Origin: Clostridiaceae bacterium | GTDB lineage: Bacteria > Bacillota > Clostridia > Oscillospirales > Acutalibacteraceae | Length of the DNA: 36,839 nucleotides | NCBI GenBank assembly: GCA_016285645.1 | Contig: JAEERC010000006.1 | Span: forward strand, 1-36,839 | Direction of reading: 5' to 3' | Shown: one piece after another, positions 24,186 to 30,445 of the stretch | Numbering within the stretch: the first letter of the stretch is position 1 | Layout: every line of letters starts with the position of its first letter | The notes under the pieces: model-generated | The model's input: the letters and a program-made list of their open reading frames with translations, nothing else | What the model was told of the DNA's origin: nothing | Databases searched by the model: none | Translations under genes and position numbers: made by a program

Positions 24186-25262
24186 ATGCTTATGAAGAAA
24201 TTAATTTTGCTTGTCAAACCCGCCGCGGGGCTGTGCAATATGGATTGCGGCTATTGCTTTTACAGACCCGTGAGCGAGGGCAGGGAAAACAGAATAATGA
24301 CCCGTGGCACGGCGGATCTGCTTATCGAAAAAATCGAAAAGTTTTCGCCGTCGGAGGTTTCCGTTATGTTTCAGGGCGGCGAGCCGACTCTCGCGGGGCT
24401 TGATTTCTATAAGTATTTTGTAGGGAAAATACATGAGAGAATCAAGGCGCCCGTATTTTACTCGATTCAGACAAACGCCCTTCTCATTGACGACGCCTTC
24501 GCCCGCTTCCTTAAAGAAAACGAATTTCTCACAGGCGTGTCGCTCGACGGAGCACGGAGAACAAACGACAGATACCGCCTTGACAGCGGGGGCGAAAGCG
24601 TTCTGCCGCGGGTGCTTGACGCTGTGTCGCTTCTCAATAAGCACAAAGTCGATTTCAACATTCTCTCGGTTGTTGACGACAAAAACGCCGCCGATATCGA
24701 AAGCACATACGCCTATTTCAAAAAGCACCGTTTCGGCTATCTGCAGTTCATTCCCTGCATAGACGGGGGAGGCGGGATATCGCTCTCGGCGGAGAGCTAT
24801 GAAACATTCCTCAAAAAACTGTTTGATCTGTGGTATGACGATTATATGAGCGGCAATTATATTTCCGTGCGCCATATTGACAATTACATAGGCATTCTCG
24901 CGGGCAGGGCGCCCGAAAGCTGCGCCATGTGCGGCACCTGCGGGCACTATTTTGTTGTTGAATCGGACGGCTGCATATATCCCTGCGATTTTTACTGCGG
25001 GGATTCATACAAAGTAGGTACACTTTATGATGACAGCCCGTTTGAAATAATCGAAAAACACAAGGCGTTCATTGAAGAGTCTCTGCTTATTCACTCACAC
25101 TGCAAAACCTGCAAATACTACGCGCTTTGCCGCGGCGGCTGCAGGAGAGACAGAATAAACAATTATAGCGAAAACATTTACTGCGGCTCCTATTACAATT
25201 TCTTTGAATACGCCCTTGAGCGTATGGCGGCGATTGCCCGTTCGTTACAGAGAAAAGCATAA
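24186..25262 (+). CDS. Anaerobic sulfatase-maturating enzyme (radical SAM/SPASM)
   Basis: A 358-residue radical SAM enzyme that would oxidise the active-site Cys of sulfatases to formylglycine. The cluster motif is C17-x3-C21-x2-C24 (LCNMDCGYC), preceded by LLVKPAA. MFQGGEPTLAGLDF is the SAM-binding GGEP segment. The C-terminal SPASM part carries CGHYFVVESDGCIYPCDFYC and HCKTCKYYALCRGGCRR. The sequence closely follows the clostridial anSME pattern. Start ATG 24186 is assumed; ATG 24192 is equally possible, and GGGAA is the only ribosome-binding tract. It is divergent from a CXPSR sulfatase, its likely substrate. Confidence 0.93.
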   Translation: MLMKKLILLVKPAAGLCNMDCGYCFYRPVSEGRENRIMTRGTADLLIEKIEKFSPSEVSVMFQGGEPTLAGLDFYKYFVGKIHERIKAPVFYSIQTNALLIDDAFARFLKENEFLTGVSLDGARRTNDRYRLDSGGESVLPRVLDAVSLLNKHKVDFNILSVVDDKNAADIESTYAYFKKHRFGYLQFIPCIDGGGGISLSAESYETFLKKLFDLWYDDYMSGNYISVRHIDNYIGILAGRAPESCAMCGTCGHYFVVESDGCIYPCDFYCGDSYKVGTLYDDSPFEIIEKHKAFIEESLLIHSHCKTCKYYALCRGGCRRDRINNYSENIYCGSYYNFFEYALERMAAIARSLQRKA

Positions 25263-25282
25263 TGTTATTGTTATAAATAAAA

Positions 25283-25301
25283 AAGCAACGGCGTGTTGCT
25301 T
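25283..25301 (+). terminator. Weak terminator after anSME
   Basis: A 7-bp stem AAGCAAC/GTTGCTT with a GGCGT loop lies 20 nt past the stop. The right arm also forms the -35 region of the next promoter. Confidence 0.45.
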
Positions 25302-25325
25302 GTATTCGCGCCGCTTTTGTATTAT
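25296..25325 (+). promoter_or_regulatory. Promoter of the HTH/zinc-ribbon regulator
   Basis: TTGCTT (25296-25301), 18 nt, TATTAT (25320-25325), about 28 nt ahead of the ATG at 25353. Confidence 0.55.
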
Positions 25326-25352
25326 GATTGATACAGAAAAGGAGATGCGCTT

Positions 25353-26117
25353 ATGAATACAAAGGATGTTATATACGAACTCAGAACAAAAAACGGGCTT
25401 TCACAGGATGAACTTGCCGAAAAGGTTTTTGTAACCCGCCAGGCGGTATCGCGCTGGGAGACCGGCGACACCGTTCCGAACACCGAAACGCTCAAACTGC
25501 TCTCAAACACTTTCGGCGTTTCAATCAACACTCTTCTGGGCTCGCCCCGCAAGCTTGTGTGCCAGTGCTGCGGAATGCCGCTTGAGGACGAGATGATAGG
25601 CAGAAACAGCGACGGCTCGCTCAACGAGGAATACTGCAAATGGTGCTACGCCGACGGAACCTACACATACAGCGATATGGATGAACTCATTGATGTCTGC
25701 GTAAAGCATATGGCGGGCGAAAACTTCACCGAGGAGCAGGCGCGCGCCTATATGAAAGGGCTGCTGCCCACTTTAAACTACTGGAAAAAGTATGACGAAC
25801 TCGGCGACAACGGGGAGTTTGACGAGTTCAAGCAAAAACTCATTGAGGAGATAAACGCCCTCAATATTGAAGGCATGCCGAAACTTGAAAGTTTAAACGC
25901 CCTTGTCGGCAAATTCGTAAACCTCGAATACCGTCTGCCGAACGGCGAAATGGTGAAGTTCCTCGACGACGGCAAAACCTATCTCGGCAATCAGCTTGAG
26001 TCTGAGTTTGACCCGAAGGTTTGCTTCGGAGTGCTCGCCGATATGGATTTCATTCTCATCTGCACCTATGAGGAGCAGGGGAAAAACCCGGAACTTGTGC
26101 TTTACAAAAAGAGATAA
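25353..26117 (+). CDS. XRE-type HTH regulator with zinc-ribbon domain
   Basis: A 254-residue protein. Residues 4-62 form a Cro/CI-type HTH (LSQDELAEKVFVTRQAVSRWE). Residues 69-108 form a putative zinc ribbon, CQCCGMPL followed by YCKWCYADGTYTYSD, of the kind often seen in clostridial stress or oxidation proteins. The C-terminal 120 residues are uncharacterised and end in a beta-rich part (FGVLADMDFILICTYEE). AAAGGAGAT lies ahead of the ATG. The phosphatase gene starts 39 nt downstream on the same strand. The effector is unknown; the zinc ribbon may sense metal or redox state. Confidence 0.82.
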   Translation: MNTKDVIYELRTKNGLSQDELAEKVFVTRQAVSRWETGDTVPNTETLKLLSNTFGVSINTLLGSPRKLVCQCCGMPLEDEMIGRNSDGSLNEEYCKWCYADGTYTYSDMDELIDVCVKHMAGENFTEEQARAYMKGLLPTLNYWKKYDELGDNGEFDEFKQKLIEEINALNIEGMPKLESLNALVGKFVNLEYRLPNGEMVKFLDDGKTYLGNQLESEFDPKVCFGVLADMDFILICTYEEQGKNPELVLYKKR

Positions 26118-26156
26118 ATTTACCCGATGTAAAACCGAAGGTGTGCGCGTACATTT

Positions 26157-27506
26157 ATGAACGATATGAATTTACTGTTTTCCAAAATGGTGGGAACGCT
26201 GGCTGTTGTTTTGCTGATTGCCGGCTTTATCGGCGGCAGCGACATCATTTCAAAATGGATGGACAGGCAGCAAAACCGCAGAAAATATGCCATTCTCGCG
26301 GGAATTGTAGGCGGACTTTTCGGCATTTACGGCAACATATCCGGCTTTGAGTTAAACGGGGCGGTTATTTCCGTGCGCGATATCGGTCCTATGCTCGCGG
26401 GCTTTCTCGGAGGGCCTGTCGGCGGTATTATTGCCGGTCTTCTCGCGGGGCTTCACCGCCTTATGCTCGGCGGCATAACCGCGAAGGCATGTGTTGTCGC
26501 CACCTGCTGCATAGGTATTATGTGCGGAGTTATTTCAAAGTTTAAACACGATGTTGTCGTAAAGCCCTACTGGGCGCTTCTCATAAGCGCGGTCATGGAA
26601 ACATTCCACCTCGGCGTGGTGCTTATTATGGTAAAACCGTTTGAGACCGCTTTCGGCATAGTAAGGCAGATAGCCGTTCCCTTTGTGGCGGTGAACGCTC
26701 TCGGCTTTGCTATGATGATAGCCATTATGAGCTACACCGAAAGGCAACGCAATATGGCAATTGAAAGAAGTCGCCTGCAGTCGGAACTTGAGGTGGCAAA
26801 TGTAATTCAGCACTCTCTCCTGCCGGATATTTCCGGCACTTATCCGGGGCGCGCGGAAGTTGATGTGAGCGCCTGTATGGAAGCGGCAAAGGAAGTCGGC
26901 GGCGACTTTTACGATGTGTTTTTTGTTGAAAAGGATAAAATCGCTTTTGTAATAGGCGATGTTTCGGGCAAGGGCGTTCCCGCCGCGCTGTTTATGGCAA
27001 GCTCCAAAATCACGCTTCAGAACTGCATACGCGATATTCCCGAACTATCGTCGGCTGTTGAAACGGCGAACAACTCCATCTGCGCGAGAAACGAGGCGGA
27101 TATGTTCGTCACTCTCTGGGTGGGCGTTCTGGACCTTAAAAGCGGAGAACTTACCTATGTGAACGCCGGGCACAATCCGCCCGTCACGGTTATCGGAGGC
27201 AAGGCGGATTATCTCAGATCAAAAAGCGGCCTTGTTCTGGGCGGAATGGAGGGCGTTCGCTACAAAGAGCACTCCGTATCGCTCGGCAAAGGCGATATTG
27301 TATGCCTCTATACCGACGGCATAACCGAGGCGAACAATCCGAACACGGAACTTTACGGCGAGGAGCGGCTGCTTTCCTGCTTTGAAGATACCCGGGGCGC
27401 GGGCGCAGTTCAGCTTGTGGAGAGAATAAAGAATTCCGTTGACTCTTTCGCCGCGGGCAGCAGCCAGTTTGACGATATGACAATGCTCTGCTTCAGATTC
27501 ATATAA
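26157..27506 (+). CDS. LytS-type 5TM sensor fused to SpoIIE/RsbU-type PP2C phosphatase
   Basis: This 449-residue membrane protein begins with about six hydrophobic segments in the first 195 residues. They include a 5TM-LYT signature (GNISGFELNGAVISVRDIGPMLAGFLGGPVGGI; positions about 60-92). A helical linker follows (ERSRLQSELEVANVIQHSLLP). A SpoIIE-type phosphatase domain (about 225-449) holds metal-binding Asp in GGDFYDVF and GDVSGKGVPAALFM, plus LYTDGITEA and FDDMTMLCF. RsbU-like phosphatases activate partner-switching modules by dephosphorylating anti-anti-sigma proteins. No kinase or STAS partner is encoded in the window. Five-TM LYT domains in LytS sense cell-envelope or small-molecule signals. 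No clear ribosome binding site precedes ATG 26157. Confidence 0.88.
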   Translation: MNDMNLLFSKMVGTLAVVLLIAGFIGGSDIISKWMDRQQNRRKYAILAGIVGGLFGIYGNISGFELNGAVISVRDIGPMLAGFLGGPVGGIIAGLLAGLHRLMLGGITAKACVVATCCIGIMCGVISKFKHDVVVKPYWALLISAVMETFHLGVVLIMVKPFETAFGIVRQIAVPFVAVNALGFAMMIAIMSYTERQRNMAIERSRLQSELEVANVIQHSLLPDISGTYPGRAEVDVSACMEAAKEVGGDFYDVFFVEKDKIAFVIGDVSGKGVPAALFMASSKITLQNCIRDIPELSSAVETANNSICARNEADMFVTLWVGVLDLKSGELTYVNAGHNPPVTVIGGKADYLRSKSGLVLGGMEGVRYKEHSVSLGKGDIVCLYTDGITEANNPNTELYGEERLLSCFEDTRGAGAVQLVERIKNSVDSFAAGSSQFDDMTMLCFRFI

Positions 27507-27507
27507 C

Positions 27508-27553
27508 AATATATAAAAACGGTCACACTTTGCTGTGACCGTTTTTATATATT
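27508..27553. terminator. Strong terminator after the phosphatase gene
   Basis: A 20-bp perfect stem (27508-27527 with 27534-27553) with a 6-nt loop and long A/T flanks directly follows the phosphatase stop. Confidence 0.85.
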
Positions 27554-27564
27554 CGGAAAAAGAA

Positions 27565-27592
27565 AAATCCGGCGTTTTCAAACGCCGGATTT
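27565..27592 (-). terminator. Terminator of the aconitase X operon
   Basis: Inverted repeat around AATCCGGCG/CGCCGGATT. On the minus strand it is followed by TTTTTCTTTTT, the proper orientation for the aconitase X genes that end at 27626. Confidence 0.8.
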
Positions 27593-27625
27593 GTTGCTAT
27601 TATATGGCTTTTCCGCCGACGGTTG

Positions 27626-28090
27626 TTACTCAACCGTTACGGTGCCGTCCTCGTCAACCGTTATTTTCATACCGTCCTGCACATAGTCGAGGAATTCCTG
27701 ACCGAGGCAGTCAACCGTGACCATCGGCGTGTCGCAGAAGTTGGCGGCGAGAATCGCGCCCGCGGCAGCGAGGGAGTCTATATGCTCCGAGAAGAGCAGG
27801 CAGGCGGGGCTTTTGCCGAGCGATTTCGCGCAGTAGAGCACCATTCCGCCCGTGGTGGAGCCGATAGTCTGCGGAAGGCACAGCGCCTTGTTGAGCATCG
27901 GCTTTCTGTATAAATCCTTGTTGTTCTGGTCATCGCATTCGGTCTGCTTGTATTTGTTGCCGAGAATCGGGATTTCGCCGAACTGGAGCGCTCCCTGGAA
28001 GGAGGCGAGTGTGTTGAAACCGCCGCGGGATACAAGGGCGTCAGCCGTGCATTTGCCGGCGACTACGGGTCTGCCTTTGAACTGTTTCAT
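27626..28090 (-). CDS. Aconitase X swivel domain subunit
   Basis: A 154-residue protein corresponding to the small (DUF126-type) swivel domain of aconitase X. Visible features are FKGRPVVAGKCTADALVSR at the N-terminus and LPQTIGSTTGGMVLY in the middle, the Ser-containing substrate-binding loop. It begins one base after the stop of the large subunit, and its AAAGGAGGT site lies inside the end of that gene, so the two are translationally coupled. It has no activity alone and would pair with the large subunit. Confidence 0.85.
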   Translation of the reverse strand: MKQFKGRPVVAGKCTADALVSRGGFNTLASFQGALQFGEIPILGNKYKQTECDDQNNKDLYRKPMLNKALCLPQTIGSTTGGMVLYCAKSLGKSPACLLFSEHIDSLAAAGAILAANFCDTPMVTVDCLGQEFLDYVQDGMKITVDEDGTVTVE

Positions 28091-28091
28091 C

Positions 28092-29378
28092 TCATTTTAC
28101 CTCCTTTGTGATTATGTCAAGAATCTGCTCGCTTCTGTAATAGCGGGAGGTCGTGTAGGTTCTGAGCTTGTTGGAGCAGGTTATAACATTCTTTGACTTG
28201 CAAAGCGGGTTGTTCATATACATAAGCGGGCATATATAACTGAGAATTACGCCGCAGTCCTTGAGAACTTTCGCTTTTTCGGTTTTGTTGAATTTTTCGA
28301 TTACGCCGGGGGCGGAGGTGAACACCGTGGGCACGGACACCTTTTTGAGCCCGTTCTTTTTAAGCCCTTCGGCAACATTGTCCGTCCACTCGTTCAGCTG
28401 GGCGAGCGAGAGATGCGGGCAGCCCACAAAGCAGAGCTGCGGCTTGCCGTCGGGGTTCTTCCACATTACGGGATATTCGTTTTGCACTCTTTTGAGTTCC
28501 GCGTCGTCAATCACATAAACCTTCGCGTTTTCCGCGATGAGCGCCTCGCCCTGTTCCTTCGCCTCGGGGGTGAGGTTCGCTATATGGTAGAGACCTACGG
28601 CGCCGTTTGACGCCGTTGCCGCGCCGAAATCCTTGAGATATGCGCAGGCGTCGCCGTCGAGTTCTGTGCCGAGCCATTTGTCCAGCCCTTTGACATAGGG
28701 CACATCCTCCATAACCTTCATACCGATTGCGGAGCCGAGAACCTGTGCCTCGGGCTTTTTGGTTGTGTTTACCTCCACAACCCAGGTCGCCTTTCTGCCC
28801 TCGTCCGTGAGCAGACCGAAATAAGGAACAAAGCCCGTGATTGAGCCGAAAAGCTCAATTATGCCGGAGTTTCTGTTGCAGCGCGCGCCGAGCACGGAGT
28901 TGGCGTAAACGACGGCGGAGGACTCGGCCCAGGAAAGAATTTCACCCTTTGCGGGCTTGTTGCCGACCTCGTCAAGATAGCAGGCGCAGGTGTAGGAGTT
29001 CTTGTCGATTAATCCGAGTTTTGTAAGCTGGGCGTCGTAACTGTCCTGCATGGAGTACATAAGCTTGTTGAAAACGATATTTTCAAGAAAACCCGCGGGA
29101 ACATTGGGGTCAATCGGTTTCGGGTCAACGGAGAATTTCTGCTTGGAAATCGCGTTGCCTTCAATGAGCGTGTCCATAAGGTCGTAAACGGGCTTCATAA
29201 CCTTTAAGCCGAAGCTCGTTACAAGGTGACCTTTTTCGCTTGTGACAGGCACCATCTTTTCGGCTCCGAACGCCTCGCCGTACATAACAAGGGTTTTCAT
29301 AACCTTGGCGACGGCGTCGCCCCTTGAGCCGTTAAGCAGGGTTTCCTGTTCGGGAGTCAGAGTCATTTTGTAATCCAT
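28092..29378 (-). CDS. Aconitase X catalytic subunit
   Basis: A 428-residue protein of the aconitase X (DUF521) catalytic family, beginning MTLTPEQETLLNGSRGDAVA. ANSVLGARCNRNSG is the conserved core, and GCPHLSLAQL and LRTYTTSRYYRS lie toward the C-terminus. Cys residues in these segments are expected cluster ligands. Bacterial aconitase X enzymes of known function dehydrate cis-3-hydroxy-L-proline, and archaeal ones act on phosphomevalonate. The split-subunit form here, without neighbours for either pathway, leaves the substrate open. A good promoter lies upstream at 29419-29447. Confidence 0.88.
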   Translation of the reverse strand: MDYKMTLTPEQETLLNGSRGDAVAKVMKTLVMYGEAFGAEKMVPVTSEKGHLVTSFGLKVMKPVYDLMDTLIEGNAISKQKFSVDPKPIDPNVPAGFLENIVFNKLMYSMQDSYDAQLTKLGLIDKNSYTCACYLDEVGNKPAKGEILSWAESSAVVYANSVLGARCNRNSGIIELFGSITGFVPYFGLLTDEGRKATWVVEVNTTKKPEAQVLGSAIGMKVMEDVPYVKGLDKWLGTELDGDACAYLKDFGAATASNGAVGLYHIANLTPEAKEQGEALIAENAKVYVIDDAELKRVQNEYPVMWKNPDGKPQLCFVGCPHLSLAQLNEWTDNVAEGLKKNGLKKVSVPTVFTSAPGVIEKFNKTEKAKVLKDCGVILSYICPLMYMNNPLCKSKNVITCSNKLRTYTTSRYYRSEQILDIITKEVK

Positions 29379-29418
29379 AGCCGTAACAGATCCTTTCTAA
29401 ATTAAGATTAACAATATT

Positions 29419-29447
29419 ATTTTATCATTTACGCAAATATTTTTCAA
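29419..29447 (-). promoter_or_regulatory. Promoter of the aconitase X operon
   Basis: On the minus strand TTGAAA (29447-29442), 17 nt, TAAAAT (29424-29419), about 40 nt upstream of the ATG at 29378. Confidence 0.75.
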
Positions 29448-29563
29448 TAAGAAAATTGTCGCTTTCCATATAAGCGTAAACAGAAAAAGGAGACCGCAGT
29501 CAAGCTATGACCGGCAAAAAATCAAAGGGGTAAAACGGCGACTACAGAACCTCAAAAAGCAAA

Positions 29564-29572
29564 TGCTACAAT
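29564..29572 (+). promoter_or_regulatory. Extended -10 promoter element
   Basis: TGCTACAAT, an extended -10 box (TGnTACAAT), 43 nt ahead of the ATG at 29615. No good -35 is seen 17 nt upstream, which is acceptable for an extended -10. Confidence 0.45.
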
Positions 29573-29614
29573 GTGGTCACAACAGCAAAAGAAAAAACGA
29601 AAGGAGAAAGAGTT

Positions 29615-29809
29615 ATGTCGAAAAGCTATTACGGGTGCTGCGGATTCTGCAAATATATGAATCTTTACAGCGGTTACACCTTCTGCTACTCAACAACCTT
29701 CAACTGCGAAAAGTATGACAGACAGGTGAAGGCGGGAGAGAAATGCTGCAGCAAATTCGAACCCGATTCAAACCGTTCAGGCAGCATGATCGAAAAATAC
29801 GACAGATAA
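29615..29809 (+). CDS. 64-residue Cys-rich protein, function unknown
   Basis: A small protein beginning MSKSYYGCCGFCKYMNLY, with further Cys in FCYSTTFNCEKY and EKCCSKFEP, seven or eight Cys in all. The pairs CGFC and C-x(n)-C suggest a metal-binding knuckle. The ATG at 29615 is preceded by AAAGGAGAAAG at good spacing; a longer frame with 14 extra residues is less likely. It is followed 46 nt later by a membrane protein with a zinc-ribbon start, in the same direction. Both may be co-transcribed. Confidence 0.75.
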   Translation: MSKSYYGCCGFCKYMNLYSGYTFCYSTTFNCEKYDRQVKAGEKCCSKFEPDSNRSGSMIEKYDR

Positions 29810-29855
29810 AACAAAAAGGTTAAACACCGAAAAAAATAATAAAGGAGAAATAAAA

Positions 29856-30371
29856 ATGAACAACAATTATGAAAACAATGTAACGGAAATCAGAAAATGC
29901 CATTCCTGCGGCAGGGAGTTCCCCGAGAATCTCGGCTATAACGCCTTCCATATGATTACTTACAAAGAGTACTGGTTTGACAGCGTTGAATGCCTCCATT
30001 CCTGGGCAGTTACCAGAATTGTCACGCTTGCGATAACACTTATTCTCGGCATTGTCGCCATGGTCTGCATGATAGGCGAAATGGGAGCAACCGGAGCGGT
30101 CTTTATCACTCTTCCGTATATGATAAGATATGCCGCGCTCAAATTCAGTGATTTGTTTGACGGCGGCAACGGAGGCGAGTTTTTAACCATTATGCTTGTG
30201 CTCCTTTCAACAATCACTGTGGTTTATCCTCTTTATAAATTCATCAGAGAACTTGTTGAATATATTTCACTCGCAAAATACCAGGGCAATCCCGCCGTTG
30301 AGCAGTACAAGGAATATCTAAACAATTCACAAAACGCATATTATAATCAGTATCCCACATATCAGCAGTGA
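29856..30371 (+). CDS. Membrane protein with N-terminal zinc-ribbon-like motif
   Basis: A 171-residue protein. CHSCGREFPENLGYNAFHM at residues 15-33, with SVECLHSW near 43-50, looks like a split treble-clef or zinc ribbon. Hydrophobic segments near residues 53-72 (IVTLAITLILGIVAMVCMI) and 108-127 (FLTIMLVLLSTITVVYPLY) are membrane spans. The tail is rich in Asn, Gln and Tyr. AAAGGAGAAA precedes the ATG. It ends 7 nt before a terminator. I recognise no named family. Confidence 0.75.
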   Translation: MNNNYENNVTEIRKCHSCGREFPENLGYNAFHMITYKEYWFDSVECLHSWAVTRIVTLAITLILGIVAMVCMIGEMGATGAVFITLPYMIRYAALKFSDLFDGGNGGEFLTIMLVLLSTITVVYPLYKFIRELVEYISLAKYQGNPAVEQYKEYLNNSQNAYYNQYPTYQQ

Positions 30372-30378
30372 TAAAGCG

Positions 30379-30413
30379 AAAACTCCGCCCTAAACGGACG
30401 GAGTTTTCTTTTT
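30379..30413 (+). terminator. Rho-independent terminator
   Basis: A 9-bp stem AAAACTCCG/CGGAGTTTT followed by CTTTTTG directly behind the membrane protein gene. Confidence 0.8.
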
Positions 30414-30445
30414 GTATGATTATGCCTTTTCAGATGTGTTCGGTT

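Noticed and set aside
27219-27581. Minus-strand ORF inside the phosphatase gene
   Set aside because: It is fully antisense to conserved PP2C motifs and runs into a strong terminator stem.
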